From positions 1 through 64,000 of the forward strand of contig NZ_BBVD01000014.1 in assembly GCF_000964545.1 (NCBI RefSeq): DNA of 64,000 nt. Reading direction: 5' to 3'. The DNA is from Comamonas thiooxydans. GTDB taxonomy: Bacteria > Pseudomonadota > Gammaproteobacteria > Burkholderiales > Burkholderiaceae_C. A program made the position numbers and the translations under genes. The notes below the pieces were generated by a model. It saw nothing but the letters and a program-made list of their open reading frames with translations. It had not been told where the DNA came from and did not search any database. Shown here in pieces: positions 51,143 through 58,348 of the stretch. Position 1 is the stretch's first letter. Every line of letters starts with the position of its first letter.

Positions 51143-51901
51143 ATGTCTGGCCGCTTTTCCCTGTTTCTGTGCCTTCGCCCCTCTCAAGGCCTGGCTGCAG
51201 CATGGGGTCTCGCTGCGCTGCTGCTGACGGCTGGCGCACAGGCCCAGGACGGCGCGGCGCAGCTCAGCCAGATCGGACAGCGCTTTGTCGATGCGGCTCT
51301 GCACCAGCCATCAACCGAGACTGCGCAGGCCGGCAATGGCATGGCTTTGCGCATGGAAGTTCAGATGGGCCAGCTGGACTCGCGCCTGCGCCTGGCAGCC
51401 TGCGCCAAGGTCGAGCCCTATCTGCCTGCGGGCAGTCGCCTCTGGGGTCGCACCCGGCTGGGCCTGCGCTGCGTGCAGGGCAGCGTGCCCTGGAACGTGT
51501 TCCTGCCCATCACCGTGCGGGCCTATGGCCCGGCCTGGGTGGCCCAGGGCAATATTCCGGCCGGCAAGACGCTGAGCGCCGAGGACGCAGCCCCCGCCGA
51601 AGTGGACTGGGCCGAGGACAGCGCCCCCGTCTTCGCCAATGCACAGGATTTCATCGGCATGGTCGCGGCGCGACCGCTGACGTCGGGGCAGGCTCTGCGC
51701 CAGAACATGGTACGTCCACCTGCCTTGTTCACGGCGGGATCGCCCGTCCAGGTGATGGTCAACGGCGGCGGCTTCAGCGTTGCCGGCTCAGGCAAGGCAA
51801 TGACTGCAGCCGGAGAAGGGCAGCAGGTACGGGTTCGCATGGATAATGGCCGCCTTGTTACAGGAACGGTCAATGCCAGTGGCGTGGTTCTGGTTCAATG
51901 A
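51143..51901 (+). CDS. flgA: P-ring assembly chaperone FlgA
   Basis: Periplasmic chaperone for FlgI (252 residues). A signal peptide ends near LLLTAGAQA; the mature protein has the N-terminal segment RLRLAACAKVEPYLPAGSRLWGRTRLGLRC and a C-terminal SAF domain (AQGNIPAGKTLSAEDAAPAEVDW; VRVRMDNGRLVTGTVNASGVV). It is divergent from flgB, followed by flgM. Confidence 0.93.
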   Translation: MSGRFSLFLCLRPSQGLAAAWGLAALLLTAGAQAQDGAAQLSQIGQRFVDAALHQPSTETAQAGNGMALRMEVQMGQLDSRLRLAACAKVEPYLPAGSRLWGRTRLGLRCVQGSVPWNVFLPITVRAYGPAWVAQGNIPAGKTLSAEDAAPAEVDWAEDSAPVFANAQDFIGMVAARPLTSGQALRQNMVRPPALFTAGSPVQVMVNGGGFSVAGSGKAMTAAGEGQQVRVRMDNGRLVTGTVNASGVVLVQ

Positions 51902-51944
51902 CGAGAGAGTGCATACTCACTTTATCAACCATGCCAAATATTCC

Positions 51945-51998
51945 TCAAGTTTTACGCGCCCTTGTCGAAAGCAAGGCTACAGCGCCCTACGCCGATAC
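51945..51998 (+). promoter_or_regulatory. Candidate FliA promoter(s) of flgMN
   Basis: Two overlapping possibilities precede flgM. One is TCAAGTTT (51945-51952), 11 bases, then GTCGAAAG (51964-51971), parallel to the fliD element. The other is GCCGATAC (51991-51998), seven of eight -10 bases, but with a poor -35 (CAAG at 51972). Either would make flgMN late genes in addition to read-through from flgA. Confidence 0.5.
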
Positions 51999-52018
51999 AG
52001 GGCGATTGGAGAACCAGC

Positions 52019-52333
52019 ATGAAGATAGGCAATAAGCCGGACCTGCAGCAGACCGCTGCAGCCGCCAAGCAGGCCCCGAAATCCGCCACCACGGTTGCCA
52101 CCGAAGAATCGACCAAAGGCTTGTCCGAGCGCGCCGCCGGCGTGCCCGTGTCCTTTTCGTCCTCGGCCCGCGCCCTGGACAGCCAAAACCGCACCAATAC
52201 CGACTTTGATGCCGACCGCGTCAAGGCCATGCGCGAAGCCATTGCCAATGGCAGCTTCCGCGTCAACGCCGAGGCCGTGGCAGACAAGCTGCTGGCCAAT
52301 ACCGAAGAATTCCTGGTTCACGCTCGCGGCTGA
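52019..52333 (+). CDS. flgM: Anti-sigma-28 factor FlgM
   Basis: FlgM binds FliA and is exported when the hook is complete. The 104-residue protein has the typical unstructured N-terminal half and a C-terminal FliA-binding region (NTDFDADRVKAMREAIANGSFRVNAEAVADKLLANTEEFL). ATG 52019 after TTGGAG gives family length. It lies between flgA and flgN. Confidence 0.94.
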   Translation: MKIGNKPDLQQTAAAAKQAPKSATTVATEESTKGLSERAAGVPVSFSSSARALDSQNRTNTDFDADRVKAMREAIANGSFRVNAEAVADKLLANTEEFLVHARG

Positions 52334-52371
52334 AGCGCCCGTGCCTGAACTCCCGAACAAAGGCTGACCCG

Positions 52372-52734
52372 ATGACCTTGCAGGAAATGCTCGATTCGCT
52401 GGATGCGGTGATTCAGACCGTTTCGGCATCGCTGCAGTCACCGGACGCATCCGCGCTGGAACAGTCCAGCACCCGCCTGCGTGACGCCATGGTGGCGTTC
52501 TCCCAGCTCGTCAAACGCTTCTCGGCAGACGACTGGACGCCTGCACTGCGCGAGCGCGCACAGAATCTGGACCGCGAAATTTCCCTGGTCCGTGACCAGT
52601 TGGCAAGGCTTTCCGTGCTCAACCAGCGCCGCACCAAGGCCCTGGTGCCTGCTGCCGAAGACAGCACCTATGAAAGCAGTCTGCGCGGCGCATCGCAGAC
52701 CGGCCGCGCACGCATCTATCACGCAGCCAGCTAG
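52372..52734 (+). CDS. flgN: FlgK/FlgL export chaperone FlgN
   Basis: Helical secretion chaperone (120 residues) for the hook-filament junction proteins. It is helical throughout (LQEMLDSLDAVIQTVSASLQ; AQNLDREISLVRDQLARLSVLNQRRTKAL), with a C-terminal SSLRGASQTGRARIYHAAS tail of the FlgN type. The call rests on flgA-flgM-flgN order plus size and composition. Confidence 0.85.
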   Translation: MTLQEMLDSLDAVIQTVSASLQSPDASALEQSSTRLRDAMVAFSQLVKRFSADDWTPALRERAQNLDREISLVRDQLARLSVLNQRRTKALVPAAEDSTYESSLRGASQTGRARIYHAAS

Positions 52735-52789
52735 GCTCGACGCGGAAACTCCAAGCAACACGGGCAACCCGGCACGAGATGCTCTGGGC

Positions 52790-52813
52790 GCGGGCCGCTA
52801 AGCGGTGGCCCGC
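52790..52813 (+). terminator. Hairpin after flgN
   Basis: GCGGGCC (52790-52796) pairs with GGCCCGC (52807-52813), with an inner CCGC/GCGG stem. No T-run follows, so intrinsic termination is uncertain. Confidence 0.35.
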
Positions 52814-52843
52814 CACCTGACCGCAGCGCCTGCCGACATCCCC

Positions 52844-53061
52844 ATGAACCATGGCTTTGCCCGCGTCTATGGCTTTGATGCCCCAGCACAGCCAGCTATG
52901 ACACACAGATGGTCAGCCGGTTGGTCCGCGGCGTGGTGCAGGGCAATGCCATAGGCAGGCAGCGGCCCGTGGAGTTCGACCATCCGATGTCCGACGCCTT
53001 TGGCGAGCTGCTGCAGCGCACAGGCTGCCATATCCATCAGGGTCCCGTCCAGCTGGGTTAA
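52844..53061 (+). pseudogene. Possible decayed ORF after flgN
   Basis: Two plus-strand frames read as one protein-like stretch if a frameshift near 52895 is allowed: HGFARVYGFDAPAQP from 52844, then SYDTQMVSRLVRGVVQGN onward to a stop at 53059-53061. I do not recognise the family. The composition is protein-like but the length (about 70 codons) is small, so this may be chance. Confidence 0.3.
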
Positions 53062-53328
53062 GAACGTGTTGACGATCTCTACGCAGTCGCGTTGGAGCGC
53101 AATCGGGATGAGTTCAAAGCGTTGGCTCGCCGCTTGCACCGGGGTGCAAGCAAGAGTCAGCGCGCAGAAATCGCCCGATTTCGCCCCAACCCTGCGGGAC
53201 AGAGGGTTTGCGGGCGGTCTGCGGCGTTGCGAATCCTCGCAATAGCACGGCTATTGCTGCGGTATCGCGCCTTGCATCCCATCCCGCAAACCCTCTGTCG
53301 CGGCGCGAGGAGATCGTCAACACGTTCT
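53061..53328. repeat. Nested inverted-repeat element (MITE-like)
   Basis: Outer arms AGAACGTGTTGACGATCTC (53061-53079) and its exact complement (53310-53328) are 19 bases; inner arms ACAGAGGGTTTGCGGG (53199-53214) and complement (53283-53298) are 16 bases. No transposase frame is present. The left edge follows the stop of the decayed ORF and the right edge coincides with the stop codon of the MocR-type gene. I see no clear target-site duplication. Confidence 0.65.
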
Positions 53329-54799
53329 ACAACTTCTGTGCCTGGGCCCGCATCTGGGCCACGACGCGCTCGAAGACGCGCCAGAAGGCGGCATCCTGTG
53401 TGGTCGCGAAGTTGATGCGCATGCAGGTGCTGGAGCCCCGGCTGGCATGGAACATGGCGCCAGGGGCAATCATGTAGCCCTGGTCCAGCAGCAACTGGGT
53501 CAGCACCTCGGTATCCACGTCGGTATCCACCCAGCCGAACATGCCAGCAGGCTCGGCCACAAACCGACAGCCAGCCGCCTGGGCCAGAGCCACGCTGCGC
53601 GTGCGCGCCTGGGCCAGATGCTGGCGCAGCCGCTCGGCATGGCGGCGCAGCTGGCCTTGCTCCATGCACAGGGCCAGGGCCTGCTCCATGGGGGTCGGCG
53701 TGGACAGGGTGGACAGCAGCTTGGTGTCCAGCAGTCTCTCGACCAGATCGGGCGGCGCGGCCAGATAGCCCAGGCGCCAGTTGGGCACCAGCACCTTGGC
53801 AAAGCCGCTGATGTAGATGCTGCGCTGCAAGCGGTCCAGCACCGTCACGCGCGGTGCGTGATCGGCAGCGATATGGCAGTAGCTATCGTCCTCCACCACA
53901 TAGAAGCCGTATCGCTGCGCCATCTGCAGCACCTCATGGGCGCTGGCCGCGCTCAGGCTGTAGCCCGTGGGGTTGTGCAGCACGCTGACACTCACATAGA
54001 GCTTGGGGGCCATGGTCTCGCAATAGCGCTGCATCACCGCCATGTCCGGCCCCTCGGGCCCGCGCGGCACGGGCAGCACGCGCATGCCCATGGCGGCCAG
54101 GCGTGCATATTCCACGGCCCAGCCCGGCTCCTCCACCATCACCGGATCGCCGGGCTGCAGCAGGGCTCGGCTCACGATGTCCAGCGCCTGGGTCGCCCCC
54201 AGGGTAGTGATGATCTGGCCAGTCCCCGCCGCGATGCCTATGCGCTGCAGGCGCCGCGCCAGCGCTTCGCGCAGCCGGCTGTCACCCATGGGCTCGCCAT
54301 AGCGCACCAGCGATTCGCGCAGCGCCTGCCCGCTGGTGACCTTGCGCATGGCCGCCACCAGAAAGCCGGCATCCAGCCATTCGGCAGGCAGCACACCGGC
54401 ACCAGGCTGGGGCTTTCCGGCCACGCTCTCCACGAACATGCCGCGAATCAGCATGGTGGCGTTGATGCGCGTGCCTGGCGGGATGCCTACCGGGGTATTG
54501 ACCGCTCCCTCATTGATAGCTATCTGCGCTTGACTTTCCTGCGTTTGAAGCGGATTTTGCACAATATCGCGTACAAAGAAGCCGCGTTGCGGCCTGGCCT
54601 CGACCAGCCCCTGGGCCTGCAGCAGGTCGTAGGCGGCCACCACCGTGTACGGACTCACGCCCTGCTGGCGCGCACATTCGCGCACCGAAGGCAGGCGCGC
54701 GCCTGCGGGCAGCAGCCTGGTGCGTATGCGTTCGGCCAGACGCTCGGCCAGTTGCTGGGTCAGGGTCAGGGCCGCCTGGCGGGACAGGGAGATGGACAT
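53327..54799 (-). CDS. MocR/PdxR-type GntR-aminotransferase regulator
   Basis: Fusion transcription factor (490 residues). Residues 1-75 form a GntR winged helix-turn-helix (LAERIRTRLLPAGARLPSVRECARQQGVSPYTVVAAYDLLQAQG); from about 110 there is a class I aminotransferase-like domain with LHNPTGYSLS, VVEDDSYCHI and the PLP-binding lysine in ISGFAKVLVPNWRLGYLAAP. The linker at about 81-97 translates a dispersed repeat. Its divergent neighbour encodes an aminotransferase, a common target arrangement. The stop lies at the edge of the inverted-repeat element. Confidence 0.9.
   Translation of the reverse strand: MSISLSRQAALTLTQQLAERLAERIRTRLLPAGARLPSVRECARQQGVSPYTVVAAYDLLQAQGLVEARPQRGFFVRDIVQNPLQTQESQAQIAINEGAVNTPVGIPPGTRINATMLIRGMFVESVAGKPQPGAGVLPAEWLDAGFLVAAMRKVTSGQALRESLVRYGEPMGDSRLREALARRLQRIGIAAGTGQIITTLGATQALDIVSRALLQPGDPVMVEEPGWAVEYARLAAMGMRVLPVPRGPEGPDMAVMQRYCETMAPKLYVSVSVLHNPTGYSLSAASAHEVLQMAQRYGFYVVEDDSYCHIAADHAPRVTVLDRLQRSIYISGFAKVLVPNWRLGYLAAPPDLVERLLDTKLLSTLSTPTPMEQALALCMEQGQLRRHAERLRQHLAQARTRSVALAQAAGCRFVAEPAGMFGWVDTDVDTEVLTQLLLDQGYMIAPGAMFHASRGSSTCMRINFATTQDAAFWRVFERVVAQMRAQAQKL
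54512..54560 (+). repeat. ATAGC-type dispersed repeat inside MocR gene
   Basis: Plus-strand TTGATAGCTATCTGCGCTTG, then CTGCGTTTGAAGCGGATTTT, matches the spacer repeats. On the minus strand it is in frame and encodes about NPLQTQESQAQIAINEG, the linker between DNA-binding and aminotransferase domains. The peptide resembles the repeat-derived stretch in FliK. Confidence 0.65.
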
Positions 54800-54814
54800 G
54801 ATGATGGACTGCGA

Positions 54815-54888
54815 ACTGTATTGAAGCGGATACCGATACAGAAGCCATGATTGTGAGACTGTCTGTATAGGTACTGTAATGGTCTCAC
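54815..54888. promoter_or_regulatory. Candidate operator in MocR/aminotransferase divergent region
   Basis: Three ACTGT(A/C) copies occur at 54815-54820, 54858-54863 and 54873-54878, and the last two are flanked by the inverted pair GTGAGAC (54853-54859) and GTCTCAC (54882-54888). MocR-type regulators often bind direct repeats near their own promoter. The remaining 54889-55181 shows no gene; the aminotransferase promoter is not evident. Confidence 0.5.
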
Positions 54889-55181
54889 GCGTATATTGAG
54901 TCCATCAACCTCTCTTGGCCGCCCTCCACACAGGGCTATGGTCACGGCCTGCGGCCTCACCGGCTGCAGACCACACTGTCGCAATTGCCCGCCAGCCCAC
55001 ACAGGCAAACCGGTCGCGACACAATAAGCCCACCTGCTGGTGCATGGTTGCAGCGCCTTGTGCGCCGCAACGATTGCATCCCGAGCCCCAAGCTCGGGCC
55101 GGCACATGCCCGACAACGGCGTGAGAATGCACACCGGCCAGCCCTGCCCGGGCTGGAAACGTAGAGATCGAGTACTGTTTT

Positions 55182-56360
55182 ATGACAACCTGGACGCTGG
55201 CAGAACGTGCTGCCAAGATGAATTCCTCCGCCATCCGCGAGATCCTCAAGCTGACCGACCGCCCCGGCATCATCAGCATGGCTGGCGGCCTGCCTTCCCC
55301 CAAGGCCTTCCCCCTGGACGCGTTCACCGAAGCCTGCCAGACCGTGATGCAGCGTGACGGCGCCGCGGCCCTGCAGTACTCGACCACCGAGGGCTTTGCC
55401 CCGCTGCGCCAGGCGATTGCCGACTTCCTGCCCTGGAGCGTCGATCCCGAGCAGATCCTGATCACCACCGGCAGCCAGCAGGCACTGGACCTGATCGGCA
55501 AGGTGTTCCTGGACAAGGGCAGCCGTCTGCTGGTCGAAAAGCCCACCTACCTGGGCGCCCTGCAGGCCTTCACCCCCATGGAGCCCGTGGCCGTGGGCGT
55601 GGACAGTGACGACGAAGGCATGCTGATCGAGGACTTTGCCAAGCAGATCGGCAGCGGCGCCGACAAGGCCCGACTGGCCTATGTGCTGCCCAACTTCCAG
55701 AACCCCACTGGCCGCACCATGAGTGATGCGCGCCGCCAGGCTCTGGTCGACAAGGCCAGGGAGCTGGACATTCCCCTGATCGAGGACAACCCCTACGGCG
55801 ACCTCTGGTACGAACAGGAGCCCCCTCTGCCCCTGGCTGCACGCAACCCCGAGGGTGTGATCTACATGGGCTCGTTCTCCAAGGTGCTGGCCCCCGGCCT
55901 GCGCATCGGCTTCATCGTCGCGCCCAAGTCCGTGTACGGCAAGCTGACCCAGGCCAAGCAGGCTGCCGACCTGCACACCCCCAGTTTCAACCAGCGCGTG
56001 GTGGCCGAAGTCATCAAGGACGGTTTCCTGGATCGCCATGTGCCCACCATCCGCGCCATGTACAAGGCCCAGCGCGATGTGATGCTGATGGCCCTGGAGC
56101 GCGAAATGGCCGGCCTCGACGTGAAGTGGACACGTCCCGTGGGCGGCATGTTCCTCTGGGTCAAGCTGCCTGCGGGCATGGACGCCCAGGCCCTGCTGGC
56201 CAAGACCGTGGAGCGCAATATGGCTTTCGTGCCCGGCGCGCCCTTCTACGCCGGCGATGCACAGAACAACACGCTGCGCCTGTCGTATGTGACGGTGTCT
56301 GCCGAGCAGATCAACGTCGGCATCAAGTCCCTGGCCGAGGCCATCAAGGCCAGCTTGTGA
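55182..56360 (+). CDS. PLP-dependent aminotransferase, class I (LysN-like)
   Basis: Cytosolic aminotransferase (392 residues), resembling the 2-aminoadipate/aromatic-type group that includes LysN. Features are ISMAGGLPSPKAFP, YSTTEGFAPLRQAIADFL, TTGSQQALDLIGKVF, NFQNPTGRTMS, EDNPYGDLWY and the PLP lysine in SFSKVLAPGLRIGF. Substrate cannot be fixed from sequence. It diverges from the MocR-type regulator, which probably controls it. Confidence 0.85.
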   Translation: MTTWTLAERAAKMNSSAIREILKLTDRPGIISMAGGLPSPKAFPLDAFTEACQTVMQRDGAAALQYSTTEGFAPLRQAIADFLPWSVDPEQILITTGSQQALDLIGKVFLDKGSRLLVEKPTYLGALQAFTPMEPVAVGVDSDDEGMLIEDFAKQIGSGADKARLAYVLPNFQNPTGRTMSDARRQALVDKARELDIPLIEDNPYGDLWYEQEPPLPLAARNPEGVIYMGSFSKVLAPGLRIGFIVAPKSVYGKLTQAKQAADLHTPSFNQRVVAEVIKDGFLDRHVPTIRAMYKAQRDVMLMALEREMAGLDVKWTRPVGGMFLWVKLPAGMDAQALLAKTVERNMAFVPGAPFYAGDAQNNTLRLSYVTVSAEQINVGIKSLAEAIKASL

Positions 56361-56363
56361 TCT

Positions 56364-56470
56364 GAAGCCCCCCCTGAGCGGCTTTGCCGCCTCCCCCTCT
56401 CTGGCGCTTTGCGCCGGAGGGGGACGACAGCCTCGGTGCGCGGCGGCGCTTCCTCGCTGTCTCTGATACC
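56364..56470 (+). repeat. GC-rich palindromic repeat after aminotransferase gene
   Basis: CCCCCCTGAGCGGCTTTGCC, CCTCCCCCTCTC-x-GGAGGGGGACGACAG and GGTGCGCGGCGGCGCTTCC run in reverse order to the copies at 20.3 and 60.1 kb. It begins just after the aminotransferase stop. The spacer to 56539 has no other feature except a possible short GGCC..CGCCGG stem near 56500. Confidence 0.75.
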
Positions 56471-56539
56471 CCATGGCATGTGCAATGCCTCATCAACCGG
56501 CCCTGCGCCGGTTTTTCTTTTTGCCGACAATCGCTGCCC

Positions 56540-57508
56540 ATGTCTGTCTCCGCACATAACAGCCCTATCTCCCGTCCCTATATGACTGTGGACGTGTTCA
56601 CGCCCACCGCGCTGCTCGGCAACCCCGTGGCCGTGGTGCTGAACGCCGATGGCTTGAGCGATGCGCAGATGCAGGCCTTTGCGCGCTGGACCAATCTGTC
56701 GGAAACCACCTTTGTGCTGCAGCCCACGCCCGAGGGGCTGGCTGCGGGCGCCGACTACCAGCTGCGTATCTTCACGCCCGCGGGCGAACTGGCTTTTGCC
56801 GGCCACCCCACGCTGGGCAGCTGCCATGCCTGGCTGGCCCAGGGCGGCCAGCCACGCAACCCCGAGCAGGTACTGCAGGAATGTAGAAAAGGCCTGGTCG
56901 CCATTGGCTGCGATGCGCAAGGCGCTCTTTTTTTCGAAGCCCCCTCACTCGACTCTCAGGAGATTTCCGAAGAGGAACTGGCACCCGTGCTGCAGGCTCT
57001 GGGCCTGCAGCGTGAGCAGTTGCTGATGGCACGCAGCCTCTACAACGGCTCGCCCTGGCTGGGAATGCTGCTGGACCACCCCGATACGGTTCTGAGTGTG
57101 GAGCCAGACTTTGGCGCACTCAAAAAGCTGGGTGCCAAAGCCGGTCTGGCGGCCATTTATGAGGTGGCAGAGGATGCCCCGCTGATTGGCCGCTCCAGCC
57201 GCGAGGCCCGCGCTTTTGCCAAGCAGGCGGAAGAAGCAGCTCAAGAAAAAGTGACCTCAGCGCAACCACGTCTGGAAGTGCGCGCCCTGATCGGCGATAC
57301 CGCGAGCGAAGACCCTGTCACCGGCAGCCTGAATGCAGCGCTGGCCCAATGGCTGACGGGCGAGGGTCTGCTGCAGACTCCCTATATCGCCGCGCAAGGC
57401 GTATGCGTGGGCCGTGACGGACAGGTTCATGTCCAGACCGCAGCCAACGGCAAGCTCTGGGTAGGCGGCCACACCGTGACCGTCACCTCAGGCCGCGTCC
57501 TGCTTTAA
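56540..57508 (+). CDS. PhzF-family epimerase/isomerase-like protein
   Basis: The 322-residue protein belongs to the PhzF/diaminopimelate-epimerase fold. Visible motifs are VDVFTPTALLGNPVAVVL, the catalytic-glutamate segment NLSETTFVL, FTPAGELAFAGHPTLGSCH and ASEDPVTGSLNAALA. Most members have no known substrate. ATG 56540 is the first start before the conserved core; an upstream open frame through the repeat is not coding. ATG 56582 is an alternative. Confidence 0.87.
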   Translation: MSVSAHNSPISRPYMTVDVFTPTALLGNPVAVVLNADGLSDAQMQAFARWTNLSETTFVLQPTPEGLAAGADYQLRIFTPAGELAFAGHPTLGSCHAWLAQGGQPRNPEQVLQECRKGLVAIGCDAQGALFFEAPSLDSQEISEEELAPVLQALGLQREQLLMARSLYNGSPWLGMLLDHPDTVLSVEPDFGALKKLGAKAGLAAIYEVAEDAPLIGRSSREARAFAKQAEEAAQEKVTSAQPRLEVRALIGDTASEDPVTGSLNAALAQWLTGEGLLQTPYIAAQGVCVGRDGQVHVQTAANGKLWVGGHTVTVTSGRVLL

Positions 57509-57522
57509 ACCTCAGGGCCGGC

Positions 57523-58182
57523 TCAGAGCTGAACTGGCGTCATCCTGCAGATCTGGTCGGCCATGGTTTCGGCCTCCTGCGCGTTGTGCGTGACCAGAAT
57601 CGCCGTCTGCCCGGTGGCCCGCAGAATGTCGCGGACCTCCAGCGTCAGGCGCTCGCGCGTGGCGGCATCGAGATTGGAAAATGGCTCATCGAGCAGCAGC
57701 AAGGCCGGGGACGGCGCCAGGGCCCGCGCCAACGCCACACGCTGCTGCTGACCGCCGGACAGCTCGTGCGGGAACTTGCTACCTGAATTCGCCAGCCCCA
57801 CCACGGCAAGCAGCTCCTGCACACGCTTGTCGCGCTCTGGCTTGCCCATACGGCGCAGGCCGAAGCCCACGTTCTGCACGGCCGTCAAATGCGGGAACAG
57901 CCCGTACTCCTGAAACATCATGCCCACATGACGCTGCTCGGGAGGCAGATGCGTGCCGGGGCCGGAGAGCAATACCTCGCCCAGATGAATGCTACCCGCG
58001 CGCACCGGCTCAAAACCCGCAATCGCTCGCAGCACGGAGGTCTTGCCGCAGCCCGAGGGACCCAGCAGGCTGGCGATATGACCTGCAGGCACCTGCAGAT
58101 CAAAGCCCTGCAGCACGGTGTGCAAGCCCTTGGGAGTGTCATAGCCCAGTTGCAGCTGCGCAATTTGTAGAGAGGCGGTCAT
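57523..58182 (-). CDS. Iron ABC transporter ATPase, short (FbpC-like)
   Basis: ATP-binding subunit (219 residues) with Walker A LLGPSGCGKTS, Q-loop MMFQEYGLFPHL, signature LSGGQQQRVALARAL, Walker B LLLLDEPFSNLD and H-loop VTHNAQEA. It ends soon after the H-loop and lacks the C-terminal TOBE-like regulatory domain of typical ~350-residue FbpC proteins. It lies downstream of the permease and binding protein, so it likely powers ferric iron uptake. Confidence 0.85.
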   Translation of the reverse strand: MTASLQIAQLQLGYDTPKGLHTVLQGFDLQVPAGHIASLLGPSGCGKTSVLRAIAGFEPVRAGSIHLGEVLLSGPGTHLPPEQRHVGMMFQEYGLFPHLTAVQNVGFGLRRMGKPERDKRVQELLAVVGLANSGSKFPHELSGGQQQRVALARALAPSPALLLLDEPFSNLDAATRERLTLEVRDILRATGQTAILVTHNAQEAETMADQICRMTPVQL

Positions 58183-58284
58183 GCAGTCACTTCATCACGA
58201 CTTATGCAAAACGGGTTCAGGCAAGACGACTGCCTCGGGAGGCCGTCCGTTGCTGCATTCTTGTTTGCACAAGTCCTGTTCATC

Positions 58285-58345
58285 CTATTCATATTCAATA
58301 GCTGCTTGCGCAATACCCATAAGCGCTTGAGCCGATTTTCATGCA
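58285..58345 (+). repeat. ATAGC-type dispersed repeat between permease and ATPase genes
   Basis: TTCAATAGCTGCTTGCGCAA, then ATAAGCGCTTGAGCCGATTTT: the clearest copy of this family in the window. The TGCTTGCGC and AAGCGC(T)TGA arms are partly complementary, giving a weak stem ending in TTTT. Confidence 0.75.
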
Positions 58346-58348
58346 TAT

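Noticed and set aside
56384..56539. In-frame upstream extension of the PhzF-like gene
   Set aside because: The extra 52 codons translate the GC-rich dispersed repeat and show no conserved protein features.
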